From Kiloniella majae (GTDB lineage Bacteria; Pseudomonadota; Alphaproteobacteria; Kiloniellales; Kiloniellaceae): DNA of 64,000 bases. The stretch spans positions 496,001-560,000 of the forward strand of contig NZ_MTSZ01000003.1 of assembly GCF_002118315.1 (NCBI RefSeq), written 5' to 3'. Below the pieces are notes generated by a model. The model was given only the letters and a program-made list of their open reading frames with translations, searched no databases and was not told the origin of the DNA. Position numbers and translations under genes: made by a program. Position 1 is the first letter of the stretch. Every line of letters begins with the position of its first letter. Of the stretch, positions 54,162 to 64,000 are shown piece after piece.

Positions 54162-54536
54162 TTAACTCGAAATAAAAGGCGGATCCCGAGGACGATAAGA
54201 TGTCAGAAGCGGAGAACAAAGATGGCAAAAATCATCTTGAGGTAACAGATGTAACCGAAGTTCCTGTGATGGAACTGGCAGATTCGTCGTAGTGTGCGCT
54301 GTTGCTTTTATCGCGTTGAACGCAAAACTACAGACAGAATTTTGTTGTTGTTTAGGATCAGGTTTGACTGGTTGACCGCTCTCGTCAACCACAATGGTTT
54401 TCATGCCTTGCGCGGTACAGATGACAATTTCAAAACCATCTGAACCGTTGGCGGCCATGAGACCTGGCGGCACAAAAAGCTGAAGCAGCGCAAAGTATAG
54501 CGCAAACATCCCTCTTTTTGCCGAAGTCAATCTCAC
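54162..54536 (-). CDS. DUF2946 family protein
   Basis: 124 residues with an N-terminal signal segment (ALYFALLQLFVPPGLMAANG). Cysteines and histidines follow in the DUF2946 pattern: VICTAQGMKT, SVCSFAF, and a C-terminal DDFCHLCSPLL with a YRPRDPP end. DUF2946 members are small periplasmic or membrane proteins often next to copper or TonB genes. Here it is the first gene of the nik-like importer, which suggests a metal-related role. Its function is unproven. Confidence 0.78.
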   Translation of the reverse strand: MRLTSAKRGMFALYFALLQLFVPPGLMAANGSDGFEIVICTAQGMKTIVVDESGQPVKPDPKQQQNSVCSFAFNAIKATAHTTTNLPVPSQELRLHLLPQDDFCHLCSPLLTSYRPRDPPFISS

Positions 54537-54898
54537 AACCTTAAACCTTTAATCCTGTAATTTTCGCTAAGCTATGCCAGCATCTTTAAGCTAGCCTCTT
54601 TAAGAATGCAACGTGCTATATTGTCTGGGTGTATTTCATTTCCCTGATGTGTTTCCGGGACAGGAATTGCCAAATTAATATGACGTTGATTATTTACCTG
54701 TGAATTTGATACCCGCAATGAGATAGATCAGGTCAAAGCAGCGTTGGTTGTCGATAATCTTATTGCGTGCTTCAGGACGAATGGTTATTGAGTGTCGAAC
54801 TCAGTTTTCCCGCAATTTATAAGGTCGGCTTACAATGTGGAGCGACAACAATTCTGAGTTTTGAGAAGACGGATTGGCAACTTATTGGGATTAGATGA
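54537..54898. other. Gene-free region between the nik-like operon and the next gene
   Basis: 362 bp separate two divergent units. I find no open frame with a good RBS, no clear dyad and no Fur-type 19-mer. It presumably carries both promoters. Confidence 0.4.
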
Positions 54899-55267
54899 AT
54901 GTCTGATTATACTTTTTACGTAGGTCATTTAAGGTTCATTGCCAATCGGACCGGACGGGTGAATGACGAGGTCTCCAGAATGATGGATATTCTGGATGAT
55001 ATTGCGTCCCAGATTGAGACAAAATCTGCTTTTAAATTAAAGGCAGAGGATCTGCGTTTGGGGTCGCGTGCTTTGGCCGGTGTTGCCGGATTCCTGCAAA
55101 AACAAATCTTGCCAGAAGTTGTTGCTGCTCAAAATGAAGTTGGCGAAAAGCAGGTGCGCTGGGTTATTGATACGTCGATGGCCTTTACGTCCAAAATTCT
55201 GATGCATGCTGAGATCACCAGTGACAAGGATGATCTTGAACTGGATCTTCCAAAAGCACCTTCCTAA
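54899..55267 (+). CDS. Small protein of unknown function (122 aa)
   Basis: Cytoplasmic-looking helical protein. FYVGHLRFIANRTGRVNDEVSRMMDIL-type amphipathic helices are followed by DLRLGSRALAGVAGFLQKQILPEVV and MAFTSKILMHAEIT; the C-terminus is Asp/Glu-rich. No signal peptide and no recognised family. It is monocistronic and lies before an unrelated-looking secreted-protein pair. Confidence 0.5.
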   Translation: MSDYTFYVGHLRFIANRTGRVNDEVSRMMDILDDIASQIETKSAFKLKAEDLRLGSRALAGVAGFLQKQILPEVVAAQNEVGEKQVRWVIDTSMAFTSKILMHAEITSDKDDLELDLPKAPS

Positions 55268-55458
55268 GTTACTTTTATAATTCCGGAGTATAAATTCTAT
55301 CCATTTGACGCACTTTAACCGTCCTGCTCCGTTGATTATTTTATCTTGTGTTTTCTTTGTGAAGTGATCGGACTACTCTTTCATAAGCTTGTCTTCCTGG
55401 CAGCATTTTGTGTTAATCTACTCGGTAAAAGTTAAGCGAGTGATAGGCGAATAGATTT

Positions 55459-56247
55459 ATGAAGCGGATAGGTTCAGGCAAGTCACAGGGAATGCTGTCT
55501 GGCATATTCCTTAGTGTATTGTTGTTTTTCTCACCTGTTTACGCGCAAGACCTGATTGTTGACCACTGGGTCTGGGCAGGACAATCGTTGGACGACAAAG
55601 ATCAGAATCAACAGAAATTCATAGATAACTGCGAAACACTTAAACTAACCTGTAAAGTGGGTGTGACCAGGGTTCTGGTTCGTTCCTGGGGATATGACAC
55701 AGGTCAAAAATCGATACCACATCAAAGCCCGAAATCCTTTCCGAATACAGAAAAACTTATTCTGACATACCGCATGGAGAAACGGGTAGGTGCAAGAGAG
55801 ATCGTTGCTTTTATTAATCGTGATATTAATATTTGGAAACGGGCCGGCCGGAATATTATCGGTGTTGAAATCGATTATGATAGCCCGAGTTCAAAGCTTA
55901 ATGATTATCGACTATGGCTACAGACCGTGAAGAACCAAATACCTGCGGATGTTTCTATTAGGATAACGGGTTTACCGACTTGGTATGAGGATAATCGTAA
56001 AGGGGCAAAGAAGCTGGCTGCGACTGTTGCAGAGGTCTCGTTGATGTTCTATCGACAAAAACAGACGCCGATAACTGATCATCTTCTTGATGCCATAAAG
56101 GAAGTGAATAACATCAGATACGGATTTCTCTGTAATGATGAGAGATGGCACAGTCTTTTTAAGGAGCAAAAGAAATATGGGACGTTTCGCATGGCAATAT
56201 TCATTACTGCTGAGTGTCATGTTAATCGCGAGCTTGCTCCCTCGTGA
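55459..56247 (+). CDS. DUF3142 family secreted protein
   Basis: 262 residues with a signal peptide (GMLSGIFLSVLLFFSPVYA-QD). The mature part has the DUF3142 pattern: DHWVWAGQS, RVLVRSWG, AFINRDINIWKRAGRNIIGVEIDYDSP, DYRLWLQTVKNQIP and RITGLPTWYED. The IDYD acidic segment and TIM-barrel-like spacing suggest a glycoside-hydrolase-like periplasmic protein, but no enzymatic activity is established for the family. It overlaps the next gene by 71 bp. Confidence 0.75.
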   Translation: MKRIGSGKSQGMLSGIFLSVLLFFSPVYAQDLIVDHWVWAGQSLDDKDQNQQKFIDNCETLKLTCKVGVTRVLVRSWGYDTGQKSIPHQSPKSFPNTEKLILTYRMEKRVGAREIVAFINRDINIWKRAGRNIIGVEIDYDSPSSKLNDYRLWLQTVKNQIPADVSIRITGLPTWYEDNRKGAKKLAATVAEVSLMFYRQKQTPITDHLLDAIKEVNNIRYGFLCNDERWHSLFKEQKKYGTFRMAIFITAECHVNRELAPS

Positions 56248-58474
56248 TCTCGCAGCGGGGGGAGGTCCTCCTTGCCAACAGCCCATAGCGTCACGCTATT
56301 GTTCGTCAACTCAGCTTGATATGCTTGTCCCACAAGAAGGCCGTGCGAAGATATTTTTGGAGCAATTGATCCGGGCGTATCGTCCTAAATTAATTGAGAC
56401 TGCTGATAGCTCAGATCTTGAACTTCAAATCTTCAATGATATTCGAAATTTTCACGAAACCTATCGTATTGGGGAACTTGCATCGAAAGAATTGGGGGCC
56501 TTTGTTCGTCAAGAGAACGAAGATATTTTCGCCAGGGGGGACTATCTGACTCAAGCTTATTGTTACAACGGGGGAAGTTTCTCAAACCTTCATAGCTATT
56601 ATGTCGGTTTGAAAAGTAGCAATTTGGAACAGGATGAAATCAGACATTTGGCTATGATGCGTCTTGCCCTTGTACAAGACTGCCTTTTCAACCTCGATGA
56701 CTATTTAAAAACATCTAAGATGTTTCGGGGGCATGTAAGCAAAGAGCAGGGCTTGTATAAAAACTGGTCTCAATACATCGAAGCCGCAGCTTTTTATCAC
56801 GATGGCTTCTTTCCCGAGGCTGCAGAGCTTTTTGCAATGATCGCACTGGAGGAAAAAAACGAAGGGCGCGAGACCGGATGGTTAATTGAAACAGCGCGTT
56901 ATATGGAAGTTTTGGCCCTGTTTCATAATGGTAGAGAGGGTCAGGAAAAAGTCTTCCTGCCCGCGATATTTAATAGTTTTACCGAAGCGTTTCTGACGGA
57001 TTTCCCTCAATCAGAATACCGACGCCATGTAGAGGATATGGAGATCGGTATTTGGTTACATTATGGAGATCGTGATCGTTACTACACAGAGCTTCTGGAT
57101 GAAATAGCGGGCAATCAATTACTGACAAGTGATGGAACGAAAATAGATGTACTTGATCATCTCGCGATCAATGCCTTACGTGCCAATATTGATGAAATCT
57201 CGACACGACCGCTCAAACATCGTGATGGAATCACGCTTTTAGCGGCTATTCTTTCCAAGCCTGATGATCTAGAAAGGTTATGTGCCCAGACAAAAAATGT
57301 TGCCTCCGGCCAGTATCAAGAAATTGAAGCCTATAGCGCGATGGTTTGTGATTATCTGCTTAAAGGTAAGAAGCCTTCAAGTGATGTCTATACAAACACG
57401 CCTCTCTTTAGTCATGCCCAAGCTTTTGAGGCAATGGTCAACTTGGAAGAAGGCGAGTTTAATACGGTTGGCATGCAAATCAGTAATATCGCGGCAGGAA
57501 AAACGACCTCGCTCGAAGATCTTTTCGCGCTGCGGACCAGACAGCTTGAAGCTCGGTTAAAGAACAAAACACCACTGGCTTTTATTTTGGAAGATGGCAT
57601 TGAGGAAAAGAGTCAACTTGCAGAACTTACAGTACTGGATAGTGTTCTTTATGAACAGGTATCTCGCTATTTCCTGAGCGCAAATGACTTGATCACTGCC
57701 TTGTCCGGTACAGCCGATCCCTTGTTGCAGTTTGCCTTGATCCGTCCACATCTGGATGAGGCTATGGTTCAGGAAGATTGGCAGGGAGCGATAATGCTTT
57801 CTAAAAAGCTCGACTGGAAAGCCATCTTTCGAGCTAGTGCATTGGACAAATCAAGTAAGTTGCGGGAAGAAATAAAGCTCTATGCCGATATTGAGCAAAA
57901 CTTGGAAATACTCGTGTCAGGACAAAGTATTGAGCGAGATAGGGCCAAAGCGTTGTCGGATGTTGCGTATTTCCTATACGAGAACCATATTGCGCCACGC
58001 TGTAGCTACGCACGTACCAAGTTGATTAACCATTATCTTGAAGATTGCCAGCCTGTTTATTTTCGTTTAGCTGCGGAAGGTGTCTGGGCGGAGAATAAAG
58101 TGACTGGTCAGCCGAGAGCACCGATTGAAATGTTTGCAGAGGCCCTCGATCTTTATGGCGAGGAAAAGGGAACAACAGCTGAGCGCGCGCGCTTACTTCG
58201 GATCATGATATTCTGTGCCAAGGGTGCAAATAATGTTAGCTATTGTTTGCGCTGGAAAGATATTCCCAAGAAGCAATTTCAGGATTGGTTTGAAACACTG
58301 GCTTTGAAGTACCCAAAATCAGAGCGAGTTAAATACTGGTATTATGATCTGCCATTTTATACAGGCGTTTACACCAACAGGGCAGGGCAAGAGCTGGACC
58401 AGGAATACTGGTATGAAGAAGATGCCTATCTTGGATATCTGGATGGCGGCCCTTACGCGCTGAACATCCATTAA
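56177..58474 (+). CDS. Large secreted helical-repeat-like protein, partner of DUF3142
   Basis: I start at ATG 56177 (765 residues), with AAGGAG 10 bp upstream; a longer frame from 56135 lacks an RBS. It opens with a signal peptide (WQYSLLLSVMLIASLLPRDLAAGGG). The mature protein is almost all helical, with repeated Leu/Ala/Tyr-containing segments of TPR-like spacing (for example YIEAAAFYHDGFFPEAAELFAMIAL). No catalytic motif is seen. The overlap of 71 bp with the DUF3142 gene and shared export suggest that the two act together. Confidence 0.65.
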   Translation: MGRFAWQYSLLLSVMLIASLLPRDLAAGGGPPCQQPIASRYCSSTQLDMLVPQEGRAKIFLEQLIRAYRPKLIETADSSDLELQIFNDIRNFHETYRIGELASKELGAFVRQENEDIFARGDYLTQAYCYNGGSFSNLHSYYVGLKSSNLEQDEIRHLAMMRLALVQDCLFNLDDYLKTSKMFRGHVSKEQGLYKNWSQYIEAAAFYHDGFFPEAAELFAMIALEEKNEGRETGWLIETARYMEVLALFHNGREGQEKVFLPAIFNSFTEAFLTDFPQSEYRRHVEDMEIGIWLHYGDRDRYYTELLDEIAGNQLLTSDGTKIDVLDHLAINALRANIDEISTRPLKHRDGITLLAAILSKPDDLERLCAQTKNVASGQYQEIEAYSAMVCDYLLKGKKPSSDVYTNTPLFSHAQAFEAMVNLEEGEFNTVGMQISNIAAGKTTSLEDLFALRTRQLEARLKNKTPLAFILEDGIEEKSQLAELTVLDSVLYEQVSRYFLSANDLITALSGTADPLLQFALIRPHLDEAMVQEDWQGAIMLSKKLDWKAIFRASALDKSSKLREEIKLYADIEQNLEILVSGQSIERDRAKALSDVAYFLYENHIAPRCSYARTKLINHYLEDCQPVYFRLAAEGVWAENKVTGQPRAPIEMFAEALDLYGEEKGTTAERARLLRIMIFCAKGANNVSYCLRWKDIPKKQFQDWFETLALKYPKSERVKYWYYDLPFYTGVYTNRAGQELDQEYWYEEDAYLGYLDGGPYALNIH

Positions 58475-58544
58475 TTATGGGAATTAATCTCGACCATTAA
58501 TTGGGGCCGTTAATCCTAAATAAGCATCTTCTTTGTAAAGTTCA

Positions 58545-59378
58545 TTATGCCTGCAGTAGAGGTTTGTGTTTCATACTATCGGGAATATCAGCACCAATCC
58601 GTGAGAGGATTGTTGGGGCTATGGCTAGTTGGTCCAATAGCTGATCTTTTTCTGGAACCTTCGCGGCACCAAAATAGTAGAAGGGGACATAGCGCATAAT
58701 TTCCTCGTTACCGCCGTGATGACCATCAGCATTCATGCCATGATCGGCTGTAACGAAAATATCGTATCCTGCTTCTAACCAGATTGGTATTGTCCGAGCC
58801 AGCGCGTTATCAATATGCCAGGTCTGAATACGGTATTGCGCAGAGTCCGCAGTATATTTATGCCCAAGACTATCAACGGATGAACTATGTAATAGAACAT
58901 AATCCGGCGTATGACGACGAACAAGGCGGGTTGCCTGTGCACAGAGATCAATCTCAGCCGGGGCACAGATGTTCGCCGTAGAATAACCTTCCATTGAATA
59001 GAAACGCCCGTGCTGGATTGCCTTTGTTTCATCTTCCACTTCGACATGCTCAACAGGATCGTAAGGACCGTTATAGAGTGTGTGGAAGTAGGAGTGCGCG
59101 ACTGCTGCCGTGCTATGTCCGGCTTGATGTAGCTGGTCAAAGACATTTGGAACGTTTGAACGTCGTAGAGCTTCGTTGCCACTGACACCATGATCAAGTG
59201 GTGATAAACCAGTGTGGATGGTTTCATACATGGCGGCTGAAATGGTTGGTAACGTTGTACGCATTTTCCAACGATGGGCTCGACCCAGTTCAACCATTCC
59301 TTCCAAGTAACCACATTGGGAGAGGGCGGTGTCATAGCCAACGCCGTCCATGATGACGAGAATTACTTTATTGGACAT
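58545..59378 (-). CDS. Alkaline phosphatase superfamily hydrolase (type I phosphodiesterase-like)
   Basis: 277 residues, metal-dependent hydrolase fold. D11-G-V-G opens the first metal site, TLPTISAAMYETIHTGLSPLDHG has the nucleophile (Thr/Ser) region, and DSLGHKYT and TADHGMNADGHHGGNEE supply the later metal ligands. Shorter than the phosphonoacetate hydrolase PhnA (about 400 residues). Directly downstream of an HD oxygenase and a TmpA-like gene, it may clear a phosphonate or phosphoester product; this is inferred from context. Confidence 0.75.
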   Translation of the reverse strand: MSNKVILVIMDGVGYDTALSQCGYLEGMVELGRAHRWKMRTTLPTISAAMYETIHTGLSPLDHGVSGNEALRRSNVPNVFDQLHQAGHSTAAVAHSYFHTLYNGPYDPVEHVEVEDETKAIQHGRFYSMEGYSTANICAPAEIDLCAQATRLVRRHTPDYVLLHSSSVDSLGHKYTADSAQYRIQTWHIDNALARTIPIWLEAGYDIFVTADHGMNADGHHGGNEEIMRYVPFYYFGAAKVPEKDQLLDQLAIAPTILSRIGADIPDSMKHKPLLQA

Positions 59379-59408
59379 ATCGTTTTTAACCTGTTTGATG
59401 CTTCGTCA

Positions 59409-61189
<1,781 letters not shown>

Positions 61190-61190
61190 T

Positions 61191-61219
61191 TATAATTGAC
61201 TGGATTAGTCCAGTTATAA
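61191..61219. promoter_or_regulatory. Palindromic operator candidate between tmpA-like and LysR genes
   Basis: ACTGGA-TTAG-TCCAGT (61199-61214) is a perfect 6-bp dyad, flanked by TATAA (61191-61195) and TTATAA (61214-61219). It lies in the 121-bp divergent promoter region and fits the LysR T-N11-A style of site. Confidence 0.55.
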
Positions 61220-61286
61220 GGAATAAAAACAATCAATATAATATAGCCCTATGACCTAATTATTTTTATGGCTATGGAGTAAGCTA

Positions 61287-62153
61287 TTGGCATCATTACC
61301 ACCTTTGGATTGGTTGAGAACATTCGAAACCTCTGCCCGTCATGAAAACTTCACAGAAGCTGGCGTGGAACTGGGGTTGACGCAGGCAGCGGTTAGTCAA
61401 CAGATCAGAAAGCTGGAAGCTCATCTTGGCGTGATTTTGTTTCACCGTTTGGCGCGAGGTGTGGAACTGACGGCAGAGGGTGATGCCTATCTTCCATCCG
61501 TTCGATCATCTCTCCATGCTTTGGCGAGATCAACAGAAGATCTGTTCGGTAAGAAGGGCGCGAAAATCATTACAATAGCCTGCCCCGCATCAATTGCATC
61601 TTTGTGGTTGGTGCCTCGCTTGCCCTGGATCAGAGAAGCACGCCCCAATGTTACCCTTTCCATTGCCTCTATTCATCGTCCTGCAGACTATGAAGCAATT
61701 AATGCTGATATTGAGATAAGGTTTGGGGCTGGGAACTGGGAAGGGAAAGTTGCGACGCACCTTTTTTCCGAGGTCTTGTCCCCAATATGCGCGCCACAAT
61801 TGCTGGAAAGCACGAAGGAAGATGCGTGGCAAAATTTGCCATGCATCAGGTTGGCTGGTCGACGGAGTGGTTGGTCTGAGTGGGCGATTGAAGCAAAGGT
61901 ATCTCCACCTAGAAAAACAGCTATTCGTTTTGATAGCTTTATTACTGCACTGGATGCTGCAAAGGCAGGCGTGGGAGTATTACTAGCGTCATTGCCTTTA
62001 AGTGAGGGAGCTCTGTCCCGAGGTGAAGTGGTCCGCTTGTCCCCTATAGAACTGGCGATGCCGAGCGGGAATTGGCTTGTTAGAAAAGAAGCAGGGCAGA
62101 TGAGGGCGGATATTGAAGAAGTTTGCAGACTGATTTCACATGCTGTGCCCTGA
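61287..62153 (+). CDS. LysR family transcriptional regulator
   Basis: 288 residues: N-terminal winged helix (LDWLRTFETSARHENFTEAGVELGLTQAAVSQQIRKLE) and a C-terminal LysR substrate domain (VPRLPWIREARPNVTLSIAS, GVGVLLASLPL). The GcvA-like N-terminus is typical. It is divergent from the tmpA-like gene and is the likely regulator of the phosphonate module. The inducer is unknown but could be the phosphonate or its product. Confidence 0.9.
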   Translation: MASLPPLDWLRTFETSARHENFTEAGVELGLTQAAVSQQIRKLEAHLGVILFHRLARGVELTAEGDAYLPSVRSSLHALARSTEDLFGKKGAKIITIACPASIASLWLVPRLPWIREARPNVTLSIASIHRPADYEAINADIEIRFGAGNWEGKVATHLFSEVLSPICAPQLLESTKEDAWQNLPCIRLAGRRSGWSEWAIEAKVSPPRKTAIRFDSFITALDAAKAGVGVLLASLPLSEGALSRGEVVRLSPIELAMPSGNWLVRKEAGQMRADIEEVCRLISHAVP

Positions 62154-62181
62154 GGGGCCATTTTGAACTTCTTCTTAGCGA

Positions 62182-63567
62182 CTAAGTTATTCGGATAAAG
62201 CTGCTCATCCCTGTTTTTTGATGCTCAATAATATGGCAATGGAGAAGCCAGTCACCCAGGTTATCAGCGACAAAGGCAACATCCATACGCTCATCGGGCA
62301 GGACAAGGGCTGTATCGGTGACAAAGGGATCAATCTGTCGTTTGTTGGAATTGAGCAGGGTGAAGGAAAGTCCATGCAGGTGGATCGGATGTGTATGTGG
62401 AGTTCTGTTTCTAAAGCTAAAGATATAGCTTTTCCCCAGCTTTAGTTCGGCCAATGGTTCCATTGGATCTGGGGAAACGCCCAGCCATGCTTTTCGATTG
62501 ATGGCCCAAAAGGAAAAACCAATCGTGCCACAAAATCCGTTTTTCGGGGCTGATTCAGCTGTTGCTGTAAACTCGAAAGGAATGTGCGCTGCATTTTTAA
62601 GGTCGGGAATTGGCACGGGATTGCGTGGGAGCGGCTTGAGGTCGCGTATATCGCGTTTTAGGGATGCGCCTTGTGATCGTAAAGTTGCAACCGTCCAGGC
62701 TTTTGAGGAAGAGGCGTTGATAAGCTTGACTTCTTTACCTTCTTCGTCGGGCATTCTAATGGCGATATCAATGCGTTGTCCTGGGCCAACCGCTTGGTGA
62801 TCAAGCGGGAAATGTTGCGGCACAGGATAGCCATCAAGTGCAATAACTGTTGCGTTTGCGCCCTCTGTTTTCAGCTTGAAAATGCGGGTGACGTCACTCA
62901 CGACTGCCCGTAGACGGATGATGCCGCCACTGGGAACATTGTAAACCGGGTTTTCTTCCCAGTTGGTGGTTTTTACTGTCCCGAAGGTACCAGCCCGGGC
63001 ACTTTTCCTAGCTTTGTACAGGTTAATAAACTGACCATCTGACCCTAAACGCCAATCCCGCAAGTTTAAAGTTACATCGGCGTCAAAATCAGGAGTTTCT
63101 TTTTCATCGACGACCAATACCCCTGTAAGCCCATAACTCATTTGTTCCAATGTATTGCAATGGGGGTGATACCAATAGGTTCCGGCATCAGGTGGCGTGA
63201 AGATATAATCAAACATTTCGTTTTCATAAACGTAAGGTTGGGTCACAAAGGGTACACCGTCCATGGCATTGGGTAAGCGTAAGCCATGCCAATGAATAGT
63301 TGTCGGTTCCGGAAGCTTGTTTTTCAGGCGTACATGGAAAGGTTCGCCTTGTTTAGCACGGAGTATAGGGGCTGGGCCGGATGCATTGTATGAAAACACA
63401 TTTTTGGTCGGATGATGTCCCAGAATATTTTGTTCGATTATTCTCGGTTTCAGAACCAGATCGGGTGTCGCATTTGCCTGTGAGGCGAGCAATCCAAATG
63501 ATCCTCCGCCAATGGCAGCGGTACCTGTGGCTAAGCCGGCTTTTAAAAAATGTCTTCTGTTCAGCAT
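62182..63567 (-). CDS. Tat-exported multicopper oxidase (CopA/CueO-like)
   Basis: 461 residues. A twin-arginine signal (NRRHFLKAGLATGTAAIGGG) sends the folded enzyme to the periplasm. All four copper motifs are present: HWHGLRLP, YWYHPHC, HPIHLHG and LHCHIIEHQKTGM, the last bearing the axial Met of the T1 site. It would couple oxidation of a substrate (copper(I), phenols or another metal) to O2 reduction. No methionine-rich insert is obvious. Gene is monocistronic with an unusual dyad upstream. Confidence 0.88.
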   Translation of the reverse strand: MLNRRHFLKAGLATGTAAIGGGSFGLLASQANATPDLVLKPRIIEQNILGHHPTKNVFSYNASGPAPILRAKQGEPFHVRLKNKLPEPTTIHWHGLRLPNAMDGVPFVTQPYVYENEMFDYIFTPPDAGTYWYHPHCNTLEQMSYGLTGVLVVDEKETPDFDADVTLNLRDWRLGSDGQFINLYKARKSARAGTFGTVKTTNWEENPVYNVPSGGIIRLRAVVSDVTRIFKLKTEGANATVIALDGYPVPQHFPLDHQAVGPGQRIDIAIRMPDEEGKEVKLINASSSKAWTVATLRSQGASLKRDIRDLKPLPRNPVPIPDLKNAAHIPFEFTATAESAPKNGFCGTIGFSFWAINRKAWLGVSPDPMEPLAELKLGKSYIFSFRNRTPHTHPIHLHGLSFTLLNSNKRQIDPFVTDTALVLPDERMDVAFVADNLGDWLLHCHIIEHQKTGMSSFIRIT

Positions 63568-63895
63568 GGTATTCTTAAATCTTGGGAAAGAATTATTTGT
63601 GAATAGGAATTATTATCAATTAAGCAGTAGTCCTATATGAAGATTAAGTCAAAGAGCCGGAATGTCGCATCCAAAGCTATTGTGTTTGTCGAACTTTGTT
63701 AGGGCGCTTTGTACTTGATGCCTGAAATCAATCATTGATTAAATTCAGGCATCAGAATGGAAAATAGTATTATATTTTTCAAAACACTATTCAAAAATGA
63801 GTAAATTAGTACAAGTGCAGTCATTAAACTGTGATTTCTGAATTGTTTCTTTGCTGAGGGATAGATTCACAGACCTCTCGTTTCAGGATGTATAA
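63568..63895. other. Gene-free divergent region between the multicopper oxidase and the last gene
   Basis: Apart from the nested inverted repeat at 63716-63754 I see no gene, tRNA or clear promoter hexamer pair. Confidence 0.45.
63716..63754. repeat. Nested inverted repeat in the divergent promoter region
   Basis: TGATGCCTGAA (63716-63726) and TTCAGGCATCA (63744-63754) are perfect 11-bp complements. Between them ATCAAT-C-ATTGAT (63727-63739) is a second perfect dyad. No T-run follows on either strand, so it looks like an operator or cruciform rather than a terminator. Confidence 0.6.
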
Positions 63896-64000
63896 ATGAG
63901 CGATTTTGATTTAGTTGAATACCAGAACCGTCTGTCTCTTGCGCAAAAAGCAATGCACGAAAATAACCTTGATGCGCTGGTTTTTTGTACAGAAGCAGAG
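63896..64000 (+). CDS. Partial: creatinase/Xaa-Pro peptidase (M24)-type N-terminus
   Basis: Only the first 35 codons are inside the window. They read MSDFDLVEYQNRLSLAQKAM and LDALVFCTEAE, the pattern of the creatinase N-terminal domain (RLxxAQKAMxExxLDALLF) found in M24 metallopeptidases, including Xaa-Pro dipeptidases, ectoine hydrolase and DMSP lyase DddP. An AGGATG ribosome site precedes the ATG. The specific function cannot be assigned from this fragment. Confidence 0.6.
   Translation, partial: MSDFDLVEYQNRLSLAQKAMHENNLDALVFCTEAE

Overview
This window is one contiguous chromosomal segment of a marine-type alphaproteobacterium. By eye the G+C content is in the mid-40s percent. No insertion sequence, phage, CRISPR array or rRNA was found. 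The affiliation is inferred from the elongator tRNA-Met sequence type, the mreBCD-mrdA-rodA order, the aerobic-type cobalamin genes (cobN, cobW, bluB, cobO) and the Rhodospirillales/Kiloniellales-like mix of accessory genes. I cannot name the genus.

Layout. (1) 0.3-5.9 kb: rod-shape and elongasome operon mreB-mreC-mreD-mrdA-rodA, followed convergently by a nucleotide-sugar dehydrogenase. (2) 7.5-12.4 kb: a PAS_5-type protein and its membrane-anchored partner, a nitroreductase, an iron-regulated bacterioferritin-associated ferredoxin with visible Fur-box-like sites, and aminopeptidase N. (3) 12.4-42.8 kb: sixteen cobalamin genes in several blocks: bluB; cobU-cobW-cobN-cobO; cbiB; cbiX-cobH-cobL-cobI-cbiG/cobJ-cobM; cobK-cbiD; cobA-cobB. 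They combine aerobic-route markers (CobN, CobK, CobO) with anaerobic-route markers (CbiX, CbiD, CbiG fused to CobJ). I saw no cobF, cobG, cobalamin riboswitch or cobST in the window. (4) 19.5-22.9 kb, between cob blocks: UbiA, GtrA, DprE1-like and DprE2-like genes. This is the same set that makes and handles decaprenyl-phosphoryl-arabinose in mycobacteria. (5) 34-38.5 kb: secreted or periplasmic proteins of unknown function, a 57-residue gene, a Gfo/Idh/MocA oxidoreductase and a DUF2164 protein. (6) 43-49 kb: an ABHD18-like alpha/beta hydrolase, mnmA, a YcaQ-type DNA glycosylase, tRNA-Met(CAT) and a second Gfo/Idh/MocA protein. (7) 49-54.5 kb: a five-gene nickel/peptide-type ABC importer with a DUF2946 protein at its head. 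(8) 54.9-58.5 kb: an unknown small protein and an overlapping pair of secreted proteins (DUF3142 plus a 765-residue helical-repeat-like protein). (9) 58.5-62.2 kb: a phosphonate module (TmpA-like 2OG oxygenase, TmpB/PhnZ-like HD oxygenase, alkaline-phosphatase-superfamily hydrolase) with a divergent LysR regulator and a palindromic operator candidate. (10) 62.2-64 kb: a Tat-exported multicopper oxidase and the start of a creatinase/Xaa-Pro-peptidase-type gene cut by the window edge.

How the parts connect. The cob blocks together cover most steps from uroporphyrinogen III to adenosylcobinamide, plus the lower ligand (BluB). The nik-like importer, the His-rich CbiX tail and the His-rich CobW segment suggest a metal-supply theme. 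The two most notable accessory systems are the complete DPA-type cassette, whose DprE1 carries alanine at the position of the benzothiazinone-target cysteine, and the tmpAB-like phosphonate cluster. The least explained loci are the DUF3142/765-aa pair and the secreted protein at 34.1 kb.
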